Shown: in pieces, positions 8,419 through 17,054 of the stretch
How positions within the stretch are numbered: the stretch's first letter is position 1
Layout of the letters: every line of letters begins with the position of its first letter
NCBI GenBank assembly: GCA_964629015.1
Contig: CAZVMN010000013.1
Span: forward strand, 27,580 to 91,579
DNA length: 64,000 nucleotides
Origin: Oceanococcus sp964629015
Lineage (GTDB): Bacteria > Pseudomonadota > Gammaproteobacteria > Nevskiales > Oceanococcaceae
Direction: 5' to 3'
The notes under the pieces: model-generated
Seen by the model: only the letters and a program-made list of their open reading frames with translations
The model's database searches: none
What the model was told of the DNA's origin: nothing
Made by a program: the position numbers and the translations under genes

Positions 8419-9180
8419 ATGCGCAGAGTGGTTTTCAATCAAAAAGGTGGTGTGGGAAAAACCACGATCGTGTGCAACCTGGCGGCGATCAGCGCGTCCA
8501 AGGGGCGCAAGACGCTGGTTGTTGATCTTGATCCACAATGCAACACCAGCCAATACCTGCTGGGCAGCCAGGACAAGCCGGCCGAGAGCAGCATCGCGGA
8601 TTTCTTCGAGGCCACGCTGGGGCGAAGCCTGAAAGCGGCGGATCTGCGCCCGCATATCGCGGCCACGCCGTTCGACAATCTGCATGTGGTGGCTGCGCAC
8701 CCGGATCTGGAACATCTGATCGTCAAGCTCGAATCGCGCCAGAAGATTTACAAACTGCGCAACGCGCTGAGCAAGCTGTCGGACTACGATGAGATCTATA
8801 TCGACACCCCACCCGCGCTGAATTTCTACAGTCGCTCGGCTTTGATTGCCGCGGATCGTTGCCTGATTCCTTTCGATTGCGATGATTTTGCCCGTCAGGC
8901 TTTGTACACGCTGACTGAGAATATCGAAGAGATTCAGGCCGATCACAATGACGACCTGAGCATCGAAGGCATCATCGTCAATCAGTTCCAGGAGCGCGCC
9001 AATCTGCCGCAGCGCTTGGTCAAGGAGCTCATCGACGAAGGCATGCCGATACTCAAAACACGCCTGGCCAGTTCGATCAAGGTCAAGGAGTCACATGACC
9101 AATCTGTGCCGTTGGTCTATCTCGCACCGTCGCACAAAATTTCCAAACAATTTCAGGATCTGTACCGCAGTCTCAAGTGA
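8419..9180 (+). CDS. orphan ParA-family ATPase
   Basis: A 253-aa P-loop ATPase of the ParA/MinD superfamily. The deviant Walker A KGGVGKTT is at residues 9-16. Walker A' is in VDLDPQCNTSQ, and Walker B is in YIDTPPALNF. It has no N-terminal DNA-binding extension, like the small ParA/Soj forms. No parB or centromere-like repeat is adjacent, so plasmid or chromosome partition is not indicated; such orphans position other cargo or remain unassigned. The stop overlaps the start of sthA (GTGA), implying translational coupling with a transhydrogenase, an odd partnership. The ATG at 8419 follows GGGAG. Confidence 0.88.
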   Translation: MRRVVFNQKGGVGKTTIVCNLAAISASKGRKTLVVDLDPQCNTSQYLLGSQDKPAESSIADFFEATLGRSLKAADLRPHIAATPFDNLHVVAAHPDLEHLIVKLESRQKIYKLRNALSKLSDYDEIYIDTPPALNFYSRSALIAADRCLIPFDCDDFARQALYTLTENIEEIQADHNDDLSIEGIIVNQFQERANLPQRLVKELIDEGMPILKTRLASSIKVKESHDQSVPLVYLAPSHKISKQFQDLYRSLK

Positions 9181-10574
9181 AAAAATACAACGTTGATGTC
9201 GCCATAATCGGCACCGGCCCAGCCGGTGAAGGGGCTGCCATGATGGCGGCCAAAAACCATCTCAGTACGGTGGTGATCGAACGCTACGTGGATGTCGGGG
9301 GCGGCTGTACCCATTGGGGCACGATCCCCAGTAAAGCCCTGCGTTACGCGGTCAAACAGATCAACGATGTGCGCCACAACCCGCTGCTGCAGTCTTTGCG
9401 ACGTCAGATCCGTGTGACCTACCCCGAGCTGCTGGAGAGCGCCAGCGGTGTGGTTGGTCGTCAGGTCGCCAGCCGGCACCGGGCGTATGAGCGCAATGAT
9501 GTCCCCATTATCGAAGGGTCAGCGCGTTTCAAAGACCCGCACACGCTGCTGATCGAACATGAGCGGCATGTGGTGGCGCAGGTCAAAGCCAAAGCCGTGG
9601 TGATTGCGACGGGCTCACGACCGTATCATCCCGAAGGCTTGGATTTTGACCACCCGCGCATCCTCGACAGCGACACCATCCTCAAGCTCAAGGAACATCC
9701 GCGTTCCATCACCATCTATGGCGCCGGCGTCATCGGCTGCGAATATGCTTCGATCTTTGCCAACCTCGGTATCAAGGTCAATCTGGTCAATACACAAGGC
9801 CGCCTGCTCTCGTTCATGGACGAAGAAATCAGCGAGGCTTTGTCGTATCACTTGCGCGACCAAGGCATCACGATTCGCCACAACGAAGAGTATTCGCACG
9901 TCGAAGCGCGCGAGCATGATGTAGTGTTGCATCTGAAATCCGGCCGTCGTCTCAAGTCCGACGTCCTGCTCTGGGCCAATGGCCGTACTGGCAACTCGGC
10001 CGGCATGGGCCTGGAAGAGCTCGGCTTGCCGGTCAATTCGCGTGGGCAGCTCACCGTCAACGAGGCCTACCAGACCGACATTCCGCACATCTACGCGGTG
10101 GGTGACATCATCGGTTATCCGGCATTGGCTTCCAGCGCCTACGATCAGGGCCGTTTTGCGATGTCACATCGGCTCAATCCGGAGCGTGTCAACGAACTGT
10201 TTTATTTGATGCCAGCGGGGATTTACACCATTCCTGAACTGTCTTCGGTCGGTCGTACCGAGCAGGAATTGGCGGCGGCGAATGTGCCGTATGAATCCGG
10301 TTATGCCTATTTCAAGCATCTGGCGCGCGCCCAGATGGCCGGTGAAACCGTCGGCATGCTTAAGCTGATCTTCCATGCCGATACCCGCGAAGTGCTTGGC
10401 GTGCATTGCTTCGGTGACCGTGCATCGGAAATCATCCACATCGGTCAAACGGTGATGGCCACGCAGAATGGCGGGCCTGGGCTGGATTATTTCATCGAAA
10501 CCACGTTCAACTATCCGACCATGGCGGAAGCGTATCGGGTGGCGGCGCTCAATGGGATGAATCGCCTGGCTTAA
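9177..10574 (+). CDS. sthA: soluble pyridine nucleotide transhydrogenase
   Basis: A cytoplasmic FAD enzyme that interconverts NADPH and NADH. Its 465 aa match E. coli SthA (466). It has the FAD-binding GTGPAGEGAA near the N-terminus, GGGCTHWGTIPSKALR (the disulfide-reductase redox motif with its first Cys replaced by Thr, diagnostic for SthA), an NAD-binding GAGVIGCEYASIF and the second FAD motif YAVGDIIGYP. The GTG start overlaps the ParA stop by four bases. It converges with mazG, the two stop codons sharing three bases, with no spacer. Confidence 0.96.
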   Translation: MKKYNVDVAIIGTGPAGEGAAMMAAKNHLSTVVIERYVDVGGGCTHWGTIPSKALRYAVKQINDVRHNPLLQSLRRQIRVTYPELLESASGVVGRQVASRHRAYERNDVPIIEGSARFKDPHTLLIEHERHVVAQVKAKAVVIATGSRPYHPEGLDFDHPRILDSDTILKLKEHPRSITIYGAGVIGCEYASIFANLGIKVNLVNTQGRLLSFMDEEISEALSYHLRDQGITIRHNEEYSHVEAREHDVVLHLKSGRRLKSDVLLWANGRTGNSAGMGLEELGLPVNSRGQLTVNEAYQTDIPHIYAVGDIIGYPALASSAYDQGRFAMSHRLNPERVNELFYLMPAGIYTIPELSSVGRTEQELAAANVPYESGYAYFKHLARAQMAGETVGMLKLIFHADTREVLGVHCFGDRASEIIHIGQTVMATQNGGPGLDYFIETTFNYPTMAEAYRVAALNGMNRLA

Positions 10575-10975
10575 TCGCTCTGCGGGCCGTTGATTTTGGC
10601 GTCCTGCCACCAGTCTTCGAGTTCATCCAGAGTGCATTCCGACCAGCTGCGCTGATTCTCCAACAGCTTGCTTTCCACATGGCGCAAGCGGCGGATAAAT
10701 TTGCGATTGACGCTGTCCAGCGCCTGTTTTGGCGAGAGGTTCAGAAAGCGGGAAAAGTTGACGAGCATGAACAGCAGGTCGCCAAGCTCGTCCTGTATGG
10801 CCTGTTCATCGCCGCTGTCCACAGCCTCGCGAAACTCGCCCAATTCTTCGTTGAGTTTGTCCCACAGTGGGGCCAGATCCGGCCAGTCGAAACCCAATTT
10901 TGCGGCGGCTTCCTGCAGGCGCAGCGCTTCGCTGATTGGTCGCTCGGCGTCTGCCCGATGTTCAAACCAGCTCAT
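10571..10975 (-). CDS. MazG-like nucleotide pyrophosphohydrolase (single domain)
   Basis: A 134-aa all-alpha protein of the MazG NTP-pyrophosphohydrolase fold. The metal-binding helices are EELGEF and DELGDLLFMLVNFSRFL, followed by the NRKFIRRLRHVE helix typical of MazG C-terminal halves. Full MazG has two such repeats (about 263 aa in E. coli), so this is a single-domain form that probably cleaves (d)NTPs or modified nucleotides to monophosphates. The ATG at 10975 has GAGG upstream and overlaps the end of the nudix gene; a TTG three codons earlier is less likely. It is the last gene of the tal-nudix-mazG unit. Confidence 0.85.
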   Translation of the reverse strand: MSWFEHRADAERPISEALRLQEAAAKLGFDWPDLAPLWDKLNEELGEFREAVDSGDEQAIQDELGDLLFMLVNFSRFLNLSPKQALDSVNRKFIRRLRHVESKLLENQRSWSECTLDELEDWWQDAKINGPQSD

Positions 10976-11591
10976 GCGCCTCAAACATCTGTTGCAGGTT
11001 GTAGAGCATCCCGGCGGTCGCGCCCCAGATGCGGTAATGCTTGTAGTTGAGTTCGTAGTACTTCAGGCCCAGACGCCCCAGCTTGCGCATCTGAAAATTA
11101 CGCCGTTCCAAGGCAAATGACAGCGGCAGTTCAAACACTTCGGCCACCTCATCAGAATCAGAATGGACCGGCGCAGCGGGATCGATCAAAGCCACCACGG
11201 GGGTCACCCGGAACTTGGAGATGGTTGGGTAGTCGTCGAGATAACCGATGACGCGAACGGCCGCGGGATCAAGGTCAATCTCCTCGTAGGCTTCGCGTAA
11301 GGCCGTGCCGACGGGGAAATCGTCTCCCTCGTCGCGGCGACCGCCGGGAAAGCTGATCTGTCCGCCGTGCGCGCGGAGGTTCTCCGACCGCACTGTCATG
11401 ATGATGCTGGGCGCATCTTTGTTGCGCACGCCGATCAGCACGCTGGCGGGGCGCAAACGCTTGGTCCAGCGCTTTTGCAGTACGTAGTCCAGCCCCAGGG
11501 GCAATTCCCAGCGCGCCAAACGACGTGGATGATCGGCGTGGGTGTGCTCCAGCACATCCTCCAGCCGATCAACAAGCTGTGTCCGAATCAC
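10962..11591 (-). CDS. Nudix hydrolase, CoA diphosphatase family
   Basis: A 209-aa Nudix protein. The Nudix box runs GGRRDEGDDFPVGTALREAYEEI (positions about 94-116), with the catalytic REAYEE helix intact. It is preceded by the NudL/PCD1 signature ENLRAHGGQISFPGG, which marks enzymes splitting CoA into 3',5'-ADP and phosphopantetheine. Substrate is inferred from family only. The GTG start at 11591 overlaps the transaldolase stop as GTGA, and the 3' end overlaps mazG, so the three genes are translationally coupled and may clean up damaged or surplus nucleotides. Confidence 0.9.
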   Translation of the reverse strand: MIRTQLVDRLEDVLEHTHADHPRRLARWELPLGLDYVLQKRWTKRLRPASVLIGVRNKDAPSIIMTVRSENLRAHGGQISFPGGRRDEGDDFPVGTALREAYEEIDLDPAAVRVIGYLDDYPTISKFRVTPVVALIDPAAPVHSDSDEVAEVFELPLSFALERRNFQMRKLGRLGLKYYELNYKHYRIWGATAGMLYNLQQMFEAHELV

Positions 11592-12517
11592 GCGAGATTG
11601 GCCAGCCAGGCGTCAAGTTTGGCTTGATCGGCCGCAAAGCGACGAATGCCGTCGGCAAGCTTCTCCGTCGCCATGGCGTCCTCGTTCATCTCTGCGCGGA
11701 AACGCGCTTCGTCGGGGACATCGCGTGGGTCATCGCTGCTTTGCTGAGGTTGCAGCATGGCTTTGACCCGGGTGTCGGTGTCGGCCGCCAGTTCATCCAG
11801 CAACTTGGGTGCGATGGTCAGTAGATCGCAGCCGGCCAGGGCAAGAATTTCCCCCGTGTTGCGAAAGCTCGCGCCCATCACCTGGGTGGGATAACCGTGC
11901 GCTTTGTACCAGCGGTAAATACGCCGCACCGACAGCACTCCCGGATCCTGCTCGGCGGTGTCGACCTGCAGACCATTGGCCACGTGCCAGTCGAGGATGC
12001 GTCCAACAAAGGGCGAGATCAGCGTGACGCCGGCATCCGCGCACTGGCGAGCTTGCGCAAAGCCAAACAGCAGCGTCATGTTGCAGCGCAAGCCGCGTGA
12101 TTCCAGGACCCGGGCGGCGCGGATGCCTTCCCAGGTTGAAGCGATCTTGATCAGTACCCGTTCCGAACCGATGCCGGCAGCCGCGTAGTCGCCGATGATC
12201 CGTTCGGCCGCTTCGATGGTTTTTTGCGTATCGAACGAGGCGCGCGGGTCGACCTCGGTGGACACATAACGGCCCACCGATTTCAGAATCTCGCAGCCGA
12301 AGCGGACAGTGAGCTTTTCACGTGCGCGATCGATGTCGCCGCCGCTCGCGGCCAGCGCTTCGCGGGCCCAGTCTGCCGCTTGGTTCGTATTGGCAGCCGC
12401 CAAAATAAGGCTGGGGTTGGTGGTGGCGTCAGTCGGCTGAAAACGCCGAATCGCGTCGAGGTCGCCAGTGTCTGCCACGAGGGTGCTGAGCTGGCCAAGT
12501 TGTTCCAGTGCGTTCAT
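11588..12517 (-). CDS. tal: transaldolase
   Basis: Pentose-phosphate enzyme that moves dihydroxyacetone between sugar phosphates. The 309-aa barrel shows DATTNPSL near residue 30 and the Schiff-base lysine in VLIKIASTWEGIRAA. Length is close to E. coli TalB (317). The frame is open further upstream, but the conserved start is MNALEQLGQL at 12517; the upstream part is low-complexity and lies in the spacer to the divergent rsmJ. No strong ribosome site is visible. It is the first gene of the tal-nudix-mazG unit. Confidence 0.95.
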   Translation of the reverse strand: MNALEQLGQLSTLVADTGDLDAIRRFQPTDATTNPSLILAAANTNQAADWAREALAASGGDIDRAREKLTVRFGCEILKSVGRYVSTEVDPRASFDTQKTIEAAERIIGDYAAAGIGSERVLIKIASTWEGIRAARVLESRGLRCNMTLLFGFAQARQCADAGVTLISPFVGRILDWHVANGLQVDTAEQDPGVLSVRRIYRWYKAHGYPTQVMGASFRNTGEILALAGCDLLTIAPKLLDELAADTDTRVKAMLQPQQSSDDPRDVPDEARFRAEMNEDAMATEKLADGIRRFAADQAKLDAWLANLA

Positions 12518-12568
12518 AAAACCAAGGATTGTGTACGCCGGTCGGTATAGCGACGGCATAATGCGTTG

Positions 12569-13336
12569 ATGAGCGATTCTAGCATCCGCTTTTCGAGCAG
12601 GACTTCCGACCCGGGCGCCGCGGTGATGCCGGGCTTTGGACACCAACTCTCTGCCGATGATCCCGCACTCAACGGATTGAATTTACCGGCCGCGGAAACG
12701 CCCACACGTTGGGTGTTGAAGCGCGATGGTGCGATGTTGGTTGTGGTGGATACCCTCAATCCACGTCAACGGGCTTTGCAAGTGGATTTCTCCAGCGCCG
12801 AAATGCGTCGGCGCATCGCGGCGGGTCGTCAGCAACCACTGGCCAAGGCCTGCGGTCTGCACAAATACCCAGGCGCACGCATTGTCGATGCCACCGCCGG
12901 CTTGGGGCGCGATGGCTGGTGTCTGGCCAGTCTTGGCGCGCAGATGCGCTGGTATGAGCGTCATCCGGTGATCTTTGCGATGTTGCGCGATGCCTTGTCC
13001 TACGCCTCACCGGATACTGCGTCGCGTGTCGAGCTTCTTCACGATGATGGACTTCAACTGAACGCCGGCGATGCCGACGCCATTTTTCTTGATCCGATGT
13101 TTCCGGATACCGGTCGCCGCGCCGCGCCAGCGCTGGAAATGCAGATCATGCAGCTTCTGGTTGGGCCGGATTTGGATGCTGAGCAACTGTGGCAACGTGC
13201 CATGGACAGCGGCGCCCGCCGTGTGGTGCTCAAGCGCCCGCCACGCGGTGCCAAGGTTCGCGTGGCAAAGCCGGACTTGAGCTTTGGCGGCGGGCGCGTG
13301 GTTTACGACGTGTATCTGCGCCCTACGGCAGCGTAA
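12569..13336 (+). CDS. rsmJ: 16S rRNA (guanine-1516-N2) methyltransferase RsmJ
   Basis: RsmJ uses SAM to methylate N2 of G1516 in helix 45 of 16S rRNA. This 255-aa protein has the family signatures DATAGLGRDGWCLASLG (motif I, SAM binding), the acidic YERHP, FLDPMFPDTGRRAAP (motif IV) and VVLKRPPRGAK. The start is uncertain: the ATG at 12569 has a poor ribosome site, and an ATG at 12626 is also in frame. Its 3' end overlaps the convergent lipoprotein gene by 14 bp. It is divergent from tal. Confidence 0.9.
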   Translation: MSDSSIRFSSRTSDPGAAVMPGFGHQLSADDPALNGLNLPAAETPTRWVLKRDGAMLVVVDTLNPRQRALQVDFSSAEMRRRIAAGRQQPLAKACGLHKYPGARIVDATAGLGRDGWCLASLGAQMRWYERHPVIFAMLRDALSYASPDTASRVELLHDDGLQLNAGDADAIFLDPMFPDTGRRAAPALEMQIMQLLVGPDLDAEQLWQRAMDSGARRVVLKRPPRGAKVRVAKPDLSFGGGRVVYDVYLRPTAA

Positions 13337-15173
13337 TCGGGCACGGTCTTAGACCCAATCCCAATACGCCCTCACCCAATGCCGGGAGCACCGCGCCCAG
13401 CTCAGGGTTGCTTGACAGCAATTCCGGCACCAGCGCGCTCAACAGCGGGCTTTCCGCGGCGATATTGCCGGCATCGGGCACCGGGGGCTGGGTGATGTAG
13501 TCGCTCAAGTTGTCGTGTATCCGGAACAAATTCCAGCACGGCGCGTGGAACTGCATCAGGTTCAGGGTTGCGCTCATCGGCCCTGGCAGTTGGCGCTGTT
13601 CAAAGTGATTGCCGAGAAACTGCTGAATATCCCCACTCAAACTGTCGCGTTTGTCCCAGATGTGTTGAGGGACTTCCAGAGCGCTACGGTAGTAGTGCGG
13701 GAATGCATCCAGTCCTGGCGCACGGCGCTCCTGCCGCATTCCATCCACACTGTGCAAGGTCAGCGGCAGGGTCTCTTCGCCGAATTCAATCTCCAGCGTG
13801 CCGGGGGAGCAATAAGGACGGAAGCCCTTCACGCGGGCCGGATGGCCTGCAATCATGCCTTGATAGTCGAATCGTTCGACCTCCTGCTCATGCGGGCCAT
13901 TGGTCGGCAACGCTTGGCCTTGCAGAGGCTCGCCGGTCAAGACGAATGTCCAAGCCTCGTCGCTCAGTTCGCTGATGTCCTTTTCCCAGAAACCCGTATT
14001 GCCGGACGCGTCCGTGCCTTCGATGCGCATGATGCGGTGTTCGGTGCCCGGGCTGATTTTGCGAATGCTCACGCGGTTGGTCACGCTTCCGGGTACATCC
14101 GGGTGGCGGATCCAATCTGGCGCGGGCAGTTGAATCCGATAGTCCTCCACGCCGTCTTGGTTAAACCACGAATAATCGTGCAACACGGTGTTGGCGCCGG
14201 AGATATCGAAGTCGTACAGCCGCGTGTAGATGCGCCCGCGACTGGTCACCACCATCATGGTGGAACCGCTGGCCGACAAGCCTTCCATCATGGCCGCCCC
14301 TTCTTCTGGCGGGCAGATCTCGCGGCTTTCATCCACCGGCAGCCAAGGGTCGAAATGAGTGATGCGTCGTCCATCGCCGCGTAGCATGTAGAGCATCAAA
14401 ATGCCCCAGAAGTCGTTCTTGCGACCGGCGATGTCGACGAAGTACTCATCAAATCCGGAGTTCAACTCCGAGGCGGCCCACTGCTTGACATCGGGCGGGA
14501 TGGTGACACCCATGTCGAGCCAGAACAGTGGTCCCCAGCGTCGCGTCCAGCCACTGTCGCTGAAGTCCAGTGTGTAGACATCGCGTTGCGCATTGGCCGC
14601 GAGCAGCACAAATCCGTCTGCGGAAATCTCACTGACCTGACCGTGCAGGCAACGAGGCAGTAGAACTTCATGCCAGGCTTCGTCCAAGCCGCTGGTTTGG
14701 GGGCGCGGACGACTGTAGATACGCCCCTCATGCACCGCGAAATCAAACTCATGCGTGAAGGTGGCCGTAGGCCCCCGCTGATGGATCAAGGCCGGCAATG
14801 CGCGCGCCACTTCGGGCTCTGCCGGGCCGCCGCCCTGCCCGGTTGTGTCCTCCGGCACGATGGCAAAAGGCAGCGGATTCACAGGCAGACGCGCGGTGGC
14901 CAGGTAATCATCGGCGCAAGCCAAATCCGGAACGGTGCGAATGCCAGGAAAGTTCGCGGCGCTGAATCCAATCTCGGTCAGGGTTTCGCAGAGGATCTCC
15001 GTGCCGCCCACCAGGGCGCACAGATCACCCAGCGTTTTGATTGGCTCGCCGCCTGTCGCATCGCTCTGGGTATCCGATGCGGCGGTGTTGATCGGTGTTC
15101 GGTCAGCTCCTGAGCAGGATGCCAACGCGCTCACAAAAAGCACGCCCAGCAGCGCGCGTACAAGCGTGGTCAT
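13323..15173 (-). CDS. lipoprotein of unknown function
   Basis: A 616-aa protein with a lipoprotein signal: hydrophobic residues 5-18 and lipobox LASC with the lipidated Cys at 20. The mature part starts with a Ser/Thr/Asp-rich linker and contains many beta-strand-like stretches with Trp and Gly (RIYSRPRP, GFVLLAANAQRDVYTLDF, MVVTSRGRIYTRLYDF), suggesting a beta-propeller-like or beta-rich fold. No catalytic motif is apparent, and I do not recognise the family. The last residues overlap the end of convergent rsmJ by 14 bp. It is probably monocistronic; 59 bp separate it from the carbonic anhydrase gene that follows upstream on the same strand. Confidence 0.75.
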   Translation of the reverse strand: MTTLVRALLGVLFVSALASCSGADRTPINTAASDTQSDATGGEPIKTLGDLCALVGGTEILCETLTEIGFSAANFPGIRTVPDLACADDYLATARLPVNPLPFAIVPEDTTGQGGGPAEPEVARALPALIHQRGPTATFTHEFDFAVHEGRIYSRPRPQTSGLDEAWHEVLLPRCLHGQVSEISADGFVLLAANAQRDVYTLDFSDSGWTRRWGPLFWLDMGVTIPPDVKQWAASELNSGFDEYFVDIAGRKNDFWGILMLYMLRGDGRRITHFDPWLPVDESREICPPEEGAAMMEGLSASGSTMMVVTSRGRIYTRLYDFDISGANTVLHDYSWFNQDGVEDYRIQLPAPDWIRHPDVPGSVTNRVSIRKISPGTEHRIMRIEGTDASGNTGFWEKDISELSDEAWTFVLTGEPLQGQALPTNGPHEQEVERFDYQGMIAGHPARVKGFRPYCSPGTLEIEFGEETLPLTLHSVDGMRQERRAPGLDAFPHYYRSALEVPQHIWDKRDSLSGDIQQFLGNHFEQRQLPGPMSATLNLMQFHAPCWNLFRIHDNLSDYITQPPVPDAGNIAAESPLLSALVPELLSSNPELGAVLPALGEGVLGLGLRPCPITLP

Positions 15174-15232
15174 AATGTCCCCTGTTTTGGATTTTATTGT
15201 GTGGCACCCGTCATCAGGTGCCTGGTGAAGCT

Positions 15233-15751
15233 TTAGAGCGGTTTGAGGTCTGCCAGATAGCGATGAGCATTCTGCACGTAGTGAGCGGCCTGCATTTTGA
15301 GCATGGCGGCAACCGTTTCCGGATTGTCTTTGACCACTTTACCCGGCATGCCCATTACCAGTGAATTGTCCGGAATAATTTTTCCCTCGGGGATCAAAGA
15401 CCCTGCACCAATGATGCAGTTCTTGCCGATCTGGGCCCGATTGAGGACAACGGCCTGAATGCCGATCAGGGTGTTATCGCCAATCGTGCAGCCATGCAGC
15501 ATGGCTTGATGCCCGACGGTGACATCATCGCCCACGATGAGTTTGAGGCCGGGATCGGTATGCAAAACGGAACCATCTTGAATGTTGCTGCGCTCGCCGA
15601 TCACGATGTCGTCGTTGTCGCCACGCAGTACACAGCCAAACCAGATGCTGGCATCCTGTTTGAGATGCACGGAACCGATGACGCGCGCGTCGTCGGCCAC
15701 GAAATTACCGCCATCCAGTTGCGGCGTACGTTCACCCAGTTGATACAGCAT
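15233..15751 (-). CDS. gamma-carbonic anhydrase family protein (YrdA/PaaY type)
   Basis: A 172-aa left-handed beta-helix of hexapeptide repeats. Zinc-ligand-type histidines appear in SVLHTD and in VGHQAMLHGC, with the conserved RGDND turn before them, so it is probably a metal-binding trimer. Whether it hydrates CO2 or acts as a thioesterase (as PaaY does) cannot be read from the sequence. The ATG at 15751 is preceded by AGAG and gives the usual MLYQLGERTPQL start. The start codon lies in the same CATG as the start of the divergent hydrolase gene. Confidence 0.9.
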   Translation of the reverse strand: MLYQLGERTPQLDGGNFVADDARVIGSVHLKQDASIWFGCVLRGDNDDIVIGERSNIQDGSVLHTDPGLKLIVGDDVTVGHQAMLHGCTIGDNTLIGIQAVVLNRAQIGKNCIIGAGSLIPEGKIIPDNSLVMGMPGKVVKDNPETVAAMLKMQAAHYVQNAHRYLADLKPL

Positions 15752-16382
15752 GCAGAATCTCTTTGTCTGGCGAAAAGCGCTCATCCTACTCTGCCTGAGC
15801 CTGCTTGCGGCAGGGTGCAGTCGCCCTCCACTGCCGCCGCCACTGCCGTATTTGTCTGAAGATGCGGTAATTTTGGCTTTTGGTGACAGCCTCACGCATG
15901 GCTCTGGCGCGCGGCGTGATCAGGCCTATCCTGCGATCCTGCAGTCTTTGATCGGGCGAACCGTGGAGGTGGAAGCCACGCCCGGTGACAAATCTGCCGA
16001 TGGCATGGCCAAGTTGCAAGAGGCATTGGACGAGCACGAACCGGATCTGCTGATTCTGTGTCTGGGAGGCAATGATTTTCTGCGCAAAGTCCCGCTATCG
16101 GTCACGCGAAAAAACATGGTCAGCATAATTGAGCTGGCACGCGGGCAAGGTGTTGCGGTCATGCTGCTTGGGGTGCCGGAACCGGCTTTGATCGGGTTGA
16201 AAGCTCATCCCTTGTATGAAGAGCTCGCGGATGAATACGACCTGCCGCTGGAAAACGAGATCCTGGCCGAGGTGCTCAGCCGCAGCGCGACCAAATCGGA
16301 CGCCATTCATCCCAACGCAAAAGGCTATGCACAGGTTGCCGAGGCGGTCGCGAACTTGCTGCGCCGTGCCGGCGCGCTGTAA
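15750..16382 (+). CDS. SGNH/GDSL hydrolase lipoprotein (TesA/arylesterase-like)
   Basis: A 210-aa esterase/lysophospholipase of the SGNH family. Block I AFGDSLTHGSG holds the nucleophilic Ser, block III LGGND the oxyanion Asn, and block V DAIHPNAKGY the Asp-His pair. Unlike E. coli TesA it has a lipoprotein signal (hydrophobic residues 11-20, lipobox LAAGC, Cys about 23), so it is probably membrane-anchored in the periplasm or at the outer membrane. The ATG is in the CATG that also starts the divergent carbonic anhydrase gene; no clear ribosome site precedes it. It converges with tsaB. Confidence 0.9.
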   Translation: MQNLFVWRKALILLCLSLLAAGCSRPPLPPPLPYLSEDAVILAFGDSLTHGSGARRDQAYPAILQSLIGRTVEVEATPGDKSADGMAKLQEALDEHEPDLLILCLGGNDFLRKVPLSVTRKNMVSIIELARGQGVAVMLLGVPEPALIGLKAHPLYEELADEYDLPLENEILAEVLSRSATKSDAIHPNAKGYAQVAEAVANLLRRAGAL

Positions 16383-16385
16383 CAC

Positions 16386-17054
16386 TCAGGGTTTCAGGGC
16401 GCGGCGCTCAGCCAGTGTTTTCGCAACTTGATTGCGCAGATAGATCGGCTGCAATTTTGCCGCGTCGCAGGTCTGCTTGGTGCCCGCATGCAGGGCGGCC
16501 AAGGCGACCGCGCCGGCGTCCAGGGTCAGTCCGCTGCGGGTTTGCCCCGCGTAATGCTGCGGCCACGCCTCGAATCCCGGACCGGCAAGCACGCTTTCGC
16601 GCTTCACATGCCCGACCAGCGCCTCAGCACCGACCAGCTGCAAGTCTTCTGGGCGATGTGGAACCTGCTCGAGCAGATATCGTGCGGCGTAAAGCTCGTT
16701 CATGCGGGCATCCAGGGCAATCCAGGCTTCGCCACGCACACCCTCTTCATGCAGTCGCCAAGCCATCGCGTCCAGACTGTTGACGGCGATACATGGCAAA
16801 CCGGTCGCCAAGGACAAGCCTTGCACGTAGCCCACCGCCACGCGGACACCGGTAAATCCTCCGGGACCGACGCCGCAGGCCAAGGCGTCCAGGTTTGACC
16901 ACTGGCCGAACGTGGCGCGCAGATCGTCAACCTGGGCTTGCATCCAGCTCAGGCTGTCACGCGTTTGCTGATTGATACGCAGCGTCCACGCGCCGTCGTG
17001 CAAGAGCGCGACAGAGGCTTGTCCGTCAGCCGAATCGATCGCCAGCAGGTTCAT
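16386..17054 (-). CDS. tsaB: tRNA threonylcarbamoyladenosine biosynthesis protein TsaB
   Basis: TsaB is the scaffold partner of TsaD in the complex that makes t6A37 in ANN-decoding tRNAs. The 222-aa ASKHA-fold protein begins MNLLAIDSADGQASVAL and contains GVGPGGFTGVRVA, the hallmark block. It lacks the metal-binding motif of TsaD, as expected. It overlaps the upstream helicase gene by ATGA; the yoaA-tsaB pair is also adjacent in E. coli. Confidence 0.95.
   Translation of the reverse strand: MNLLAIDSADGQASVALLHDGAWTLRINQQTRDSLSWMQAQVDDLRATFGQWSNLDALACGVGPGGFTGVRVAVGYVQGLSLATGLPCIAVNSLDAMAWRLHEEGVRGEAWIALDARMNELYAARYLLEQVPHRPEDLQLVGAEALVGHVKRESVLAGPGFEAWPQHYAGQTRSGLTLDAGAVALAALHAGTKQTCDAAKLQPIYLRNQVAKTLAERRALKP

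Noticed and set aside
13515..14384. Plus-strand frame of 289 codons opposite the orphan lipoprotein
   Set aside because: Lacks a ribosome site and has shadow-type composition; the minus-strand frame has a signal peptide and lipobox.
15207..15230. GGCACC/GGTGCC stem as a terminator between the lipoprotein and carbonic anhydrase genes
   Set aside because: No T-run on either strand, and it lies upstream of the lipoprotein start rather than at a transcript end.
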